A DNA stretch of 7,780 nt, taken from the NCBI GenBank assembly GCA_900540145.1, contig UQEW01000085.1:1-7780 (forward strand), written 5' to 3'. Below, in pieces: positions 1-7,182 of this stretch. Both the position numbers and the translations under genes were made by a program. The stretch is from an uncultured Eubacteriales bacterium (GTDB taxonomy: Bacteria > Bacillota > Clostridia > Peptostreptococcales > Anaerovoracaceae). The notes beneath the pieces were generated by a model, which had not been told where the DNA came from, made no database searches, and saw only the letters and a program-made list of their open reading frames with translations. Numbering within the stretch: the stretch's first letter is position 1; the number at the start of each line of letters is the position of its first letter.

Positions 1-1
1 G

Positions 2-58
2 GTTGAGAAAGCTGCAGAAGAGAGAACCGAAGAAATGGAAGAAAATAACGCCAAATAA
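2..58 (+). CDS. 3' end of an upstream gene (possibly yajC), partial
   Basis: An open frame enters from the left edge and ends at TAA (56-58), giving 18 visible residues: VEKAAEERTEEMEENNAK. The tail is highly charged, with seven Glu, and looks like a disordered cytoplasmic C-terminus. It is followed 9 nt later by a strong terminator, which fits the end of a real transcription unit. By established gene order, yajC (the small membrane partner of SecDF) often lies just before secD/secF, and YajC proteins often end in an acidic low-complexity tail. The YajC identity is therefore an inference from position, not from any diagnostic motif. The coding call is fairly safe; the product is not. Confidence 0.6.
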   Translation, partial: VEKAAEERTEEMEENNAK

Positions 59-67
59 GGCGATAAT

Positions 68-94
68 AAAGTCCCGGAAGACCGGGACTTTTTT
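68..94 (+). terminator. Rho-independent terminator after the upstream gene
   Basis: A perfect inverted repeat pairs AAAGTCCCGG (68-77) with CCGGGACTTT (82-91) around the 4-nt loop AAGA (78-81). The 3' arm runs into six consecutive T (89-94). The GC-rich core, tight loop and U-tract are the classic intrinsic terminator pattern. It separates the upstream gene from the secDF transcription unit, so secDF needs its own promoter in the gap that follows. Confidence 0.93.
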
Positions 95-102
95 AGTACG
101 TT

Positions 103-131
103 TTGCTGACCAGTTTACGCTTGTATATAAT
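103..131 (+). promoter_or_regulatory. Candidate sigma-A promoter P1 for secDF operon
   Basis: A perfect -10 hexamer TATAAT (126-131) lies exactly 17 nt downstream of TTGCTG (103-108), which matches three of six positions of the -35 consensus TTGACA, including the important TTG. It sits just after the terminator and about 83 nt before the chosen secDF start, where a promoter is needed. Transcription would begin near 138. Functional assignment is inference from consensus matching. Confidence 0.6.
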
Positions 132-149
132 GGCAAAAAGTAGTACAAT
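121..149 (+). promoter_or_regulatory. Alternative overlapping promoter P2 for secDF operon
   Basis: TTGTAT (121-126) and TACAAT (144-149) are also separated by 17 nt, with 3/6 and 5/6 consensus matches. The -35 of this candidate overlaps the -10 of P1 by one base, so the two could not be bound at once. It is weaker than P1 on the -10 element. I list it because the spacing is ideal; it may be a chance match in AT-rich DNA. Confidence 0.3.
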
Positions 150-197
150 ATATCATGAATTAAAATGCCTTATTGGTAATCATATATTTTATTAAGA

Positions 198-204
198 GAA
201 GAGG
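198..204 (+). promoter_or_regulatory. Ribosome binding site of secDF
   Basis: GAAGAGG (198-204) is a partial Shine-Dalgarno match ending 10 nt before the ATG at 215. A second G-run, GGGG at 209-212, is too close to the ATG to act alone. No comparable site precedes the in-frame TTG at 173, so this element favours the ATG at 215. Confidence 0.55.
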
Positions 205-214
205 TTTTGGGGAA

Positions 215-2434
215 ATGAATCATACGCTGAAACGAGTACTTGCGTTTTTAGTGCTTGTTATTACTTTTTTTGCATGGTATGTCAGCATTTTTGGTATAGG
301 TTCCATAAGCTCTGCCAAGGATGCTTTGAAATACGGACTCGACATAAACGGCGGCGTTTATGTGGTTATGGAAGCTCAGACAGATCTTGAAGGTGAAGAA
401 CTTAGAAGCTTGATGGATCAGACCAGAGCCGTAATAGACAATCGAGTAAACCAAATGGGAGTAGCTGAATCGTCGGTAACCATAGAAGGGGATAAACGTA
501 TAAGAGTAGAAATACCGGGTGCTGAAGACGCAGAAGAAGCTATAAATGCTGTTGGAAGAACAGCTCAACTTCAGTTTGTTTTAGCTGACGGAACGTTGGT
601 TGTGGACGGAAGCAATGTAGAGGACGCCCAGGTTGCTACGGATGGTGCTAATTATAAAATACAATTACAGTTCAACGATGAGGGAGCCTCGTTATTTGAA
701 GAAGGCACCAGAAAAGCCATAAGTGGAGAAGTTACACCTACTATAGATGGCATGACGTCTAATCAGATAGCGATTATCTTAGACGATGAAATAATTGTCC
801 ATCCAAATGTTGATGAAGTTATCAGCGGCGGCAGATGTGAAATTACAGGAGGATATTCCAGAGAAGAAGCAACCACTACGGCAGCTCTCATAAGAGGAGG
901 CGCGCTTCCTGTAGAATTGGTTGAAGTTCAGTCTTCGGTCCAGGCAGCATCTATAGGCGCTGATGCTTTGGACAAATCTATAATAGCAGGGGCAATAGGC
1001 ATCTTAATAATATTTTTACTTATGCTTGCTTTTTATGGACTTTTAGGTTTGATAGCTGATGTGGCTCTCATGCTGTATGTGGCCATGTTTATATGGTCTA
1101 TGTCGCTGTTCGACGTAGTGCTGACTCTTCCCGGCATAGCAGCATTAATTTTATCAATAGGTATGGCTGTTGATGCCAATGTTATCATATTTGCAAGGAT
1201 AAAAGAAGAAATAAGCGCAGGCAAAAGCATAAGAGTGGCAGTAAATGCCGGATTTAAAAATGCTCTTACTACCGTACTGGATGCTCAGATAACTACTTTA
1301 ATAGCAGCGGTAGTGCTGTACGAAGTAGGAACTACTTCAGTTAAAGGCTTTGCACTTACATTGATGATAGGTATAATAATAAGTATTTTCACAGCTGTTA
1401 TTATTACCCAGTTATTTATTTCTCTTTTAGCTGAAAGCAAAAAATTTGCTAAAAATAAATTTTTCGGCGTCAACGAAGATGGTACGCCTAAACAGTTTTT
1501 ACATAAGACTTTTGCATTTATAAAGCACAGAAAAGTCTTCTATATAATAAGCGTGGCATTTATTGCTGTCGGTCTGGTATTTTCAGTAGTAAGAGGACTC
1601 AATTACGGTATTGACTTTACAGGCGGCACCATGATACAGGTGGACCTCCATGAGGAGACACCTATTAGTGAAGTAGAGGATGCAATAAAAGAATATGATC
1701 TCAATCCATCTATAATTTACTCGGGAGAAAATAATGAGCAAGTAGTTATAAAAACTATGGAATTTTTGGACAATGAGCAACGTGCGCAAGTTATAGATAC
1801 TTTAGGAGAACATTTTGATATAACTGACCAGGACGTTTTAGCCTCAGAGCAATTCGGTCCGTCTGTAGGAGATGAACTGAAGTGGAATGCTGTAAAAGCT
1901 GTTCTGATAGCTTCCGTGGGAATGCTTATATATATAATTTTTAGATTTAAATCCTGGAAATACGGATTTTCATCCATTGCCGGCGTTGTCCATGACGTGC
2001 TGGTGGTTTTAGCGTTTTACGCGATACTCGGATTTACTGTAAACAATCCATTTATTGCGGCAATACTTACTCTGGTAGGATATTCTATCAATGATACTAT
2101 AGTAATCTTTGATAGAATAAGAGAAAATGAGCGCATAAATAAAAAAGCCAGTCTTGAGGAAAATATAGACAATAGTATTAACAGTACGCTGAACAGAACA
2201 ATTATGACATCTCTTACAACTTTAGTAGTTATGATACCTCTCTGCATCATGGTATCAGAATCCATAAGAGAGTTCATAATCCCTCTGATGATAGGTATAG
2301 TAGTAGGATGTTATTCATCGATATTTGTGTGCAGTCCGCTTTATTTCGACCTTAATAAGGGCGGGGAAAGCTCAAAATATCTTAAACAAGTAAAAAAACA
2401 GACAAAACAGAATAAAAAAAAGAAAAACGATTAA
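215..2434 (+). CDS. secDF: Fused protein translocase subunit SecDF
   Basis: This is a membrane component of the Sec export machinery. SecDF uses the proton or sodium gradient to help pull preproteins out of the SecYEG channel. The product is 739 aa from the ATG at 215. An in-frame TTG at 173 would add 14 residues but has no good ribosome binding site. SecD half: membrane segment at about 6-28, external P1 domain opening with GLDINGG (41-47), then five membrane helices (about 254-406) including GMAVDAN (316-322). A linker (about 409-438) leads to the SecF half: helix at about 440-460, P4 domain opening with GIDFTGG (465-471), and five helices including GYSINDT (622-628). Asp320, Asp627 and Arg661 match in motif context the charged residues reported as essential in Thermus SecDF (Asp340, Asp637, Arg671; from memory). 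The Lys-rich tail fits a cytoplasmic C-terminus. Twelve helices are expected and present. It is the first gene of the operon and lies 19 nt before relA. Confidence 0.97.
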   Translation: MNHTLKRVLAFLVLVITFFAWYVSIFGIGSISSAKDALKYGLDINGGVYVVMEAQTDLEGEELRSLMDQTRAVIDNRVNQMGVAESSVTIEGDKRIRVEIPGAEDAEEAINAVGRTAQLQFVLADGTLVVDGSNVEDAQVATDGANYKIQLQFNDEGASLFEEGTRKAISGEVTPTIDGMTSNQIAIILDDEIIVHPNVDEVISGGRCEITGGYSREEATTTAALIRGGALPVELVEVQSSVQAASIGADALDKSIIAGAIGILIIFLLMLAFYGLLGLIADVALMLYVAMFIWSMSLFDVVLTLPGIAALILSIGMAVDANVIIFARIKEEISAGKSIRVAVNAGFKNALTTVLDAQITTLIAAVVLYEVGTTSVKGFALTLMIGIIISIFTAVIITQLFISLLAESKKFAKNKFFGVNEDGTPKQFLHKTFAFIKHRKVFYIISVAFIAVGLVFSVVRGLNYGIDFTGGTMIQVDLHEETPISEVEDAIKEYDLNPSIIYSGENNEQVVIKTMEFLDNEQRAQVIDTLGEHFDITDQDVLASEQFGPSVGDELKWNAVKAVLIASVGMLIYIIFRFKSWKYGFSSIAGVVHDVLVVLAFYAILGFTVNNPFIAAILTLVGYSINDTIVIFDRIRENERINKKASLEENIDNSINSTLNRTIMTSLTTLVVMIPLCIMVSESIREFIIPLMIGIVVGCYSSIFVCSPLYFDLNKGGESSKYLKQVKKQTKQNKKKKND

Positions 2435-2453
2435 TATTCAGGAGTCATAGCGC

Positions 2454-4655
2454 ATGAAAACAAAAGCTCAGTTTTTGGAAAAAATATTGAGTATCAACAC
2501 AAAATATAACGCCGAACTTATTGGCAAGGCTTACGACAAAGGAAGAAAGCTTCACGAAGGGCAACTTAGAAAGAGCGGAGAGCCTTATTTCATCCATCCC
2601 ATAAACGTAGCAATAATACTTGCACAATTGGGAATGGATGATGCCACATTGATCGGTGGGCTTTTGCATGATGTGGTTGAAGACACCGAATATACGAGAG
2701 AAGAATTGGTGGAAGATTTCGGGGAAGAAGTTGCCCTTTTAGTAGACGGAGTAACTAAATTGGGCTCTATCAAGTTTGAATCCAAAGAAGAAGTTCAGGC
2801 CGAAAACTTCCGCAAGATGTTTTTAGCCATGTCTAAAGACATAAGAGTTCTCATAATAAAATTGGCCGACAGGCTGCATAATATGCGGACTATCGGCTAT
2901 ATGAGGCCGGAAAAAATAGAAGAAAAATGCAAGGAAACTCTTGAAATATACGCACCTTTGGCCAGCAGGCTGGGAATTTCCACTGTTAAATTTGAGCTGG
3001 AAGATATAGCGCTTAAATATCTTCATCCTGAAGAATTCAGGGACCTGGAAGAAAAAGTGAACCAAAAGATGACTCAGCGTGAGGAGACTATAAAAGCTGT
3101 CATAGATGAAATAAGAGAGTCTCTTGACGATATGGGGCTTAAATATGAAATATACGGCAGAGCCAAACACTATTACAGCATATACAAAAAGATGAAATTT
3201 CAAAAGAAACAGCTGGATGAAATATTTGACTTAATTGCCGTAAGAGTCATTGTTAATACTGTAAAAGAGTGTTACGCTGTCTTAGGAATCGTGCATACTA
3301 TGTGGAAGCCTATACCGGGCAGATTCAAAGACTACATTGCCATGCCGAAACCTAATATGTATCAATCTCTTCATACCACAGTAATAAGTGACAATGGGGA
3401 CCCGTTTGAAATACAAATAAGAACTCACGAAATGCATCAGATAGCTGAATATGGTATCGCAGCTCATTGGAAGTATAAAGAAGGGGATACTTCAGGAAAA
3501 ACTTCAGCCGACGATATCAAGCTGGCATGGCTCAGACAATCCCTTGAATGGCAGCAGGACCTTAACGACCCTAAAGATTTCCTTGAAACGATGAAGATGG
3601 ACTTGTTTGCTACCCAGGTGTTTGTATTTACACCTAAGGGAGACGTGATAGAGTTGCCGGCCGGTTCTACGCCTTTGGATTTTGCCTTTAAGATACACTC
3701 TGCTATCGGATGCAAATGCGTAGGCGCAAAAGTTAACGGTAAAATGGTTACCATAGACCATACGCTGCAAAACGGTGATATAGTAGAAATCGTCACATCT
3801 GCCAACTCTTCGGGGCCAAGCGTTGACTGGCTGAAGATAGCCAAGAGTTCCAATGCAAGAAACAAGATAAGAAGCTGGCTGAAAAAAGAAAACAAGTCAG
3901 ATAAAGTAGATAAGGGCAAAGATTTAGTCGATAAAACTATCAGAAAAAAAGGATATGACCCTGCCTTGTGCGCTAAATCCGCTTATGTAAACAGAGCGAT
4001 GAAAGCTATGAACTTTGCCAGCAACGAAGAGGGCTATGCTCAGATGGCCAACGGAGGCACGCTGGTAAGCAAATTCTGCAATCTGTTGTTTTCATATTAT
4101 AACGAAGACAACAAGATTGAAAATAAAACGGATGAAAGCATAATAGATGATATAAAAGCTCAGGAAGCCCGCAGACAAAAAGCTGAAAGAAGGCAAAAAG
4201 ACAGCCCGGGCGTTATAGTAAAAGGCGCTGACAATCTGATGATAAAGCTGGCTAAATGCTGCAATCCTGTACCGGGCGACGAGATAGTAGGATTTATTAC
4301 TAAGGGCAGAGGAATATCGGTACACAGAAAAGACTGTTCCAACATAGCAAATCTCTCAGACCAGGAAAAAGCCAGATTCATAGAAGTAGAATGGGAAGAT
4401 TTGAAAGCAGGCAAATCTTATGATGCAGAGATATGCATCGTAGGAAATGACAGAAAAGGCGTATTATCTGATATTTCCAGAGTATGCGAAGATCTTGACA
4501 TACACCTTTCCGGTGTAAATGCCAAGACCGGTAAAGACGGAAGCCTCAATATGACCATAACTCTCTCCATTTCCAGTACTCAGGAAATGCAGAAAGTGCT
4601 AAGGCTTTTGCGCAATATAGATGGCATACAACACGTTTACAGAGCAAAATCGTAA
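2454..4655 (+). CDS. relA: Bifunctional (p)ppGpp synthetase/hydrolase (Rel/Rsh)
   Basis: This is the cytoplasmic, ribosome-associated stringent-response enzyme. It transfers pyrophosphate from ATP to GDP/GTP to make (p)ppGpp and also hydrolyses it. The 733 aa length is typical of long RSH proteins. Domains in order: HD hydrolase with His48, His72-Asp73 (LLHDVVEDT) and Asp139 (ADRLHN) as metal-site residues; synthetase at about 237-345 with the basic RFKD motif (290-293) followed by YIAMPKPNMYQSLHTT; TGS at about 387-448; a helical region; a zinc-finger-like segment with Cys602-Cys603, His624 and Cys628; and a C-terminal ACT domain at about 656-733. The intact HD residues and the RxKD motif (RelA-only enzymes carry ExDD) indicate both activities. 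An AGGAG site (2440-2444) lies 9 nt before the ATG. In Firmicutes the gene is variously called relA, rel or rsh. Confidence 0.97.
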   Translation: MKTKAQFLEKILSINTKYNAELIGKAYDKGRKLHEGQLRKSGEPYFIHPINVAIILAQLGMDDATLIGGLLHDVVEDTEYTREELVEDFGEEVALLVDGVTKLGSIKFESKEEVQAENFRKMFLAMSKDIRVLIIKLADRLHNMRTIGYMRPEKIEEKCKETLEIYAPLASRLGISTVKFELEDIALKYLHPEEFRDLEEKVNQKMTQREETIKAVIDEIRESLDDMGLKYEIYGRAKHYYSIYKKMKFQKKQLDEIFDLIAVRVIVNTVKECYAVLGIVHTMWKPIPGRFKDYIAMPKPNMYQSLHTTVISDNGDPFEIQIRTHEMHQIAEYGIAAHWKYKEGDTSGKTSADDIKLAWLRQSLEWQQDLNDPKDFLETMKMDLFATQVFVFTPKGDVIELPAGSTPLDFAFKIHSAIGCKCVGAKVNGKMVTIDHTLQNGDIVEIVTSANSSGPSVDWLKIAKSSNARNKIRSWLKKENKSDKVDKGKDLVDKTIRKKGYDPALCAKSAYVNRAMKAMNFASNEEGYAQMANGGTLVSKFCNLLFSYYNEDNKIENKTDESIIDDIKAQEARRQKAERRQKDSPGVIVKGADNLMIKLAKCCNPVPGDEIVGFITKGRGISVHRKDCSNIANLSDQEKARFIEVEWEDLKAGKSYDAEICIVGNDRKGVLSDISRVCEDLDIHLSGVNAKTGKDGSLNMTITLSISSTQEMQKVLRLLRNIDGIQHVYRAKS

Positions 4656-4683
4656 AAATAAAAGATTGATCAAAATTGATCCC

Positions 4684-4689
4684 AAGGAG
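4684..4689 (+). promoter_or_regulatory. Ribosome binding site that fixes the dtd start
   Basis: AAGGAG lies 9 nt upstream of the GTG at 4699. No such site precedes the in-frame ATG at 4621, which lies inside relA. This site, together with the conserved family N-terminus, decides the start. Confidence 0.85.
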
Positions 4690-4698
4690 AAAAAAATC

Positions 4699-5148
4699 GT
4701 GAGAGCAGTAGTACAAAGAGTAACCGAAGCGGATGTTTCCGTGGATGGAGAGATTACAGGCCAGATAAAAGGCGGTCTTGTAGTGCTCTTAGGAGTTGAA
4801 GAAGGCGACAGCCAAACAGATGTAGACTACCTGGCCGAAAAGATAACAGGCCTTAGGATATTTGAAGACGATGAAGGTAAGATGAACCGTTCGCTGTTAG
4901 ATACCGGCGGAAGCATTTTGGCAGTTTCTCAGTTTACTTTGCTGGGAGACGTAAGAAAGGGAAAGCGTCCTAGCTTTTCCAAGGCTGCACCGCCGCAAGA
5001 GGCAGATAAGCTTTATCGCAGTTTTATAGATAAAGTAAAAGAAAAAGGTATTGAAACTCAAGAAGGCGTTTTCCAAGCAGAAATGCTGGTAAAAATATAT
5101 AATGACGGACCGGTGACAATCCTTTTGGACAGCAGAAAATTATTTTAA
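4699..5148 (+). CDS. dtd: D-aminoacyl-tRNA deacylase
   Basis: Dtd hydrolyses the ester bond of D-aminoacyl-tRNAs (and glycine mischarged on tRNA-Ala), recycling the tRNA and keeping D-amino acids out of proteins. It acts as a cytoplasmic homodimer. The 149 aa product from the GTG at 4699 starts with (M)RAVVQRVTEADVSVDGE, the usual family N-terminus. Key motifs fall at the standard positions: SQFTL at 77-81, followed by a KGKRPSF segment, and the Gly-cisPro motif NDGPVT with Gly137-Pro138, the chirality-checking loop reaching into the partner subunit. This numbering agrees with the well-studied E. coli enzyme and independently supports the GTG start. A longer reading from the ATG at 4621 would add 26 Lys-rich residues overlapping relA and is unlikely. 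It follows relA after 43 nt, the longest gap within the operon. Confidence 0.96.
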   Translation: MRAVVQRVTEADVSVDGEITGQIKGGLVVLLGVEEGDSQTDVDYLAEKITGLRIFEDDEGKMNRSLLDTGGSILAVSQFTLLGDVRKGKRPSFSKAAPPQEADKLYRSFIDKVKEKGIETQEGVFQAEMLVKIYNDGPVTILLDSRKLF

Positions 5149-5162
5149 TTATGAGGTGAAAG

Positions 5163-5789
5163 ATGAGAATTACCAAGTACATGACAGGACCTATACAGGC
5201 TAACACTTATCTGGTATATGACGAAGAAACAAAAAAAGGGTTTATGGTGGATCCGGGTGGATATGAACCGCGCTTGACGGCACAAATAAAAGACGAAAAA
5301 GTTGATTTGGAATATATTATACTGACTCATGGCCATGGTGACCATATAGGCGGAGTAGATGCTTTTAAAAAGGATTTTCCTCAAGTTAAAGTAGTTGCAT
5401 GTAAAGCAGAAGATAAGATGCTTCATGATCCTGGTGACAATTGCTCTATAGAAATGTTCAGAAAGGCTATTACAATCGATGCAGATATTTTAGTTGATGA
5501 CAGAGAAACTCTCAAAGTGGGAAATATGGAATTGACATTCATCCATACACCAGGCCATACGGAAGGCGGCATGTGCATATATGTGGATGGACATTTGTTC
5601 AGCGGAGACACATTATTCTGCCGTTCTATAGGAAGAACAGATTTTCCGGGAGGCAATTTCAACGATATAATCAAATCCATCAAAGAAAAACTGTTCGCGT
5701 TCCCGGATGATACTGTAGTTCTGCCGGGACATATGGGACAAACTACCATAGGAGATGAAAAGAAAGGAAATCCTTTTGTTAGAAATTAG
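5163..5789 (+). CDS. MBL-fold metallo-hydrolase, glyoxalase II-like
   Basis: This is a 208 aa metallo-beta-lactamase-fold protein, probably a soluble dinuclear zinc hydrolase. The metal-binding set is complete: THGHGDH gives His56, His58, Asp60 and His61; His132 lies in TPGHTEGG; Asp149 lies in FSGDTLF; His190 lies in LPGHMG. The GRTDFPGG segment (157-164) and the TIGDEKKGNPF ending are typical of the short glyoxalase II-like group (YcbL-type), which lacks the C-terminal substrate domain of true GloB. Some relatives hydrolyse S-lactoylglutathione or other thioesters, but the substrate here cannot be read from sequence. GAGGTGA (5153-5159) provides a good ribosome binding site. It starts 14 nt after dtd, and its 3' end overlaps the start of hemZ. 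This neighbour pair is common in Clostridia, but its functional meaning is not clear to me. Confidence 0.93.
   Translation: MRITKYMTGPIQANTYLVYDEETKKGFMVDPGGYEPRLTAQIKDEKVDLEYIILTHGHGDHIGGVDAFKKDFPQVKVVACKAEDKMLHDPGDNCSIEMFRKAITIDADILVDDRETLKVGNMELTFIHTPGHTEGGMCIYVDGHLFSGDTLFCRSIGRTDFPGGNFNDIIKSIKEKLFAFPDDTVVLPGHMGQTTIGDEKKGNPFVRN
5762..5768 (+). promoter_or_regulatory. Internal ribosome binding site for hemZ, inside the MBL gene
   Basis: GAAAGGA lies 7 nt before an in-frame TTG at 5776. The alternative, AGGAG at 5750-5754, directly abuts the ATG at 5755 with no spacer, which is a poor geometry for initiation there. Both lie within the last codons of the MBL gene, so translation of hemZ is probably coupled to it. 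Confidence 0.5.
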
Positions 5790-7179
5790 ACTTCACAATA
5801 CAGAAGACAAGTATGATTATAATGAACTTATAAAAGTCTTCATGCCGCCTGATAATTATCGGCTGACCACCGATGCGGAAAGGTGTGAAGAAGAGGCAGA
5901 CCTTCATGACGAGATTGATGAGCATACGATTTTTATAGATATAAATGAAGAAAATTCTTGCGATAAAAATCATATAAAACGTCAGATATATGAAAAAATG
6001 CGAGACCTGACGGGAAAATGCCCTCCATGGGGCATACTGACCGGGGTAAGACCTGTAAAGCTTACCGGCGAACTGTTTAAAAAATTGAAAAGCCGGGAAA
6101 AAGCAAGAGAATTTCTAAAAACAGACTATCTTTTAAGTGAAGAGAAGGCTGATGTGCTGATGGAAATATATCAGTACCAGCAACAAATTTTGAAAAGAGC
6201 CAAGGACGATTCTGTAGGATTATATATTGGGATTCCTTTTTGCCCTACCAGATGCCTTTATTGCTCCTTTACATCTAACCAAAAAGGGCCGGAGGAGATA
6301 GAAGCATATCTGACAGCTCTCTTTAAGGAGATTGAATATTGCGGTCAGGCTATGAAAGACGGAAATATCTTTGCAGAGTCTGTATACATAGGAGGAGGCA
6401 CTCCCACAACCCTTACAGCAGAGCAGCTGGATCTATTGCTGAAGAAAATTGAAAAATGTTTTGACTTATCAAAAACAGCAGAGTTTACCGTAGAAGCCGG
6501 AAGACCGGATACTATCACGAAAGAAAAGCTGGATGTTTTAAGCGCTCACAAAATACAGAGAATAAGCATCAATCCGCAGACTATGAAAGATGAAACATTG
6601 AAAGCCATAGGAAGAGATCACGACTCTCAGCAGATAAGAGACGCCTTCAAAATGGCTGTGGCAGGATATGATTTTTTAGTAAACGCTGATGTAATAGCAG
6701 GACTCCCCGGAGAAAAACCGGAAGATTTTGAAAGAACTTTATCTGAACTGATAGAACTGGAGCCGGCCAACATAACGGTACATACGCTTGCGGTTAAAAA
6801 GGCCTCAAGGCTTATCGAGGCTGATGAAACTTACCACTACAGGCAGGCAGATGTGGTAGAAGAAATGTTGGCTATCAGCAAAGACATGTTGAGAAAATCG
6901 GGTTACAGGCCGTATTACCTTTACAGACAAAAACATATGGCCGGAGCTCTTGAAAACATCGGATATTGCAAGGACGACACTCCTTGTGTGTATAATATAA
7001 GGATCATGGATGAGAGCCAAAGCATTCTTGCGTTAGGAGCCGGAGGAATAAGCAAGAAATATTATCCTCATGAGAATAGGCTTGAAAGAGTCCCTAATGT
7101 GTCCAATTATCAGATATATATTGAACGGATAGATGAAATGATAGATAGAAAGAGAAAAAATTTTTTTGAGGAGGGATAG
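5776..7179 (+). CDS. hemZ: HemZ-type radical SAM protein (coproporphyrinogen dehydrogenase-like)
   Basis: This is a member of the HemN/HemW/HemZ radical SAM family. B. subtilis HemZ is linked to anaerobic oxidation of coproporphyrinogen III, but the activity of clostridial relatives is less certain. From the TTG at 5776 the product is 467 aa; from the ATG at 5755 it is 474 aa. I prefer TTG because it has a properly spaced site and begins at the first predicted strand (LEIRLHN), but this is moderate confidence only. An N-terminal HemZ-specific region contains PWGILTGVRPVKL (84-96). The iron-sulfur motif CPTRCLYC (CX3CX2C; Cys156, Cys160, Cys163) follows IGIPF. GGGTPT (206-211) is the SAM-binding motif. 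The C-terminal part carries YLYRQKHMAGALENIGY and ALGAGGISK, which are typical of HemZ. The motif lacks the fourth Cys of HemN. The gene overlaps the MBL gene and ends 3 nt before hisS. Confidence 0.92.
   Translation: MLEIRLHNTEDKYDYNELIKVFMPPDNYRLTTDAERCEEEADLHDEIDEHTIFIDINEENSCDKNHIKRQIYEKMRDLTGKCPPWGILTGVRPVKLTGELFKKLKSREKAREFLKTDYLLSEEKADVLMEIYQYQQQILKRAKDDSVGLYIGIPFCPTRCLYCSFTSNQKGPEEIEAYLTALFKEIEYCGQAMKDGNIFAESVYIGGGTPTTLTAEQLDLLLKKIEKCFDLSKTAEFTVEAGRPDTITKEKLDVLSAHKIQRISINPQTMKDETLKAIGRDHDSQQIRDAFKMAVAGYDFLVNADVIAGLPGEKPEDFERTLSELIELEPANITVHTLAVKKASRLIEADETYHYRQADVVEEMLAISKDMLRKSGYRPYYLYRQKHMAGALENIGYCKDDTPCVYNIRIMDESQSILALGAGGISKKYYPHENRLERVPNVSNYQIYIERIDEMIDRKRKNFFEEG
7168..7176 (+). 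promoter_or_regulatory. Strong ribosome binding site of hisS
   Basis: GAGGAGGGA contains a full AGGAGG core (7169-7174) 8 nt before the GTG at 7183. It overlaps the last codons of hemZ. The hemZ stop codon (TAG, 7177-7179) closes the frame just upstream, so GTG 7183 is the earliest possible start. Confidence 0.88.
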
Positions 7180-7182
7180 AAA

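Noticed and set aside
155..179. Tiny ORFs (MN and MPYW) as a leader peptide controlling secDF
   Set aside because: They have two and four codons, no ribosome binding site, and no arrest-like sequence.
147..188. AT-rich imperfect inverted repeat in the secDF leader as a riboswitch or attenuator
   Set aside because: Arms are short, broken by a bulge and nearly all A/T. No known riboswitch core or following U-tract is visible.
173..214. TTG at 173 as the start of SecDF, adding 14 residues
   Set aside because: No Shine-Dalgarno sequence precedes it. The ATG at 215 has one, and it places the first membrane helix a few residues from the N-terminus as usual for SecD.
2823..3203. Long open frames on the minus strand opposite secDF, relA, dtd and the MBL gene
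   Set aside because: They lie antisense to well-supported genes, lack ribosome binding sites and recognisable motifs, and have the odd composition expected of shadow frames.
4666..4681. TTGATC repeat (direct and inverted, GATCAA-AA-TTGATC) before dtd, as an operator or hairpin
   Set aside because: The best hairpin is a 5-bp AT-rich stem with a 4-nt loop and no T-tract, too weak to call a terminator, and short repeats are expected by chance.
4621..4698. ATG at 4621 as a longer start for dtd, overlapping relA
   Set aside because: The added 26 residues are not part of the Dtd fold and have no ribosome binding site. GTG 4699 has AAGGAG at 9 nt and restores family residue numbering (SQF at 77-79, GP at 137-138).
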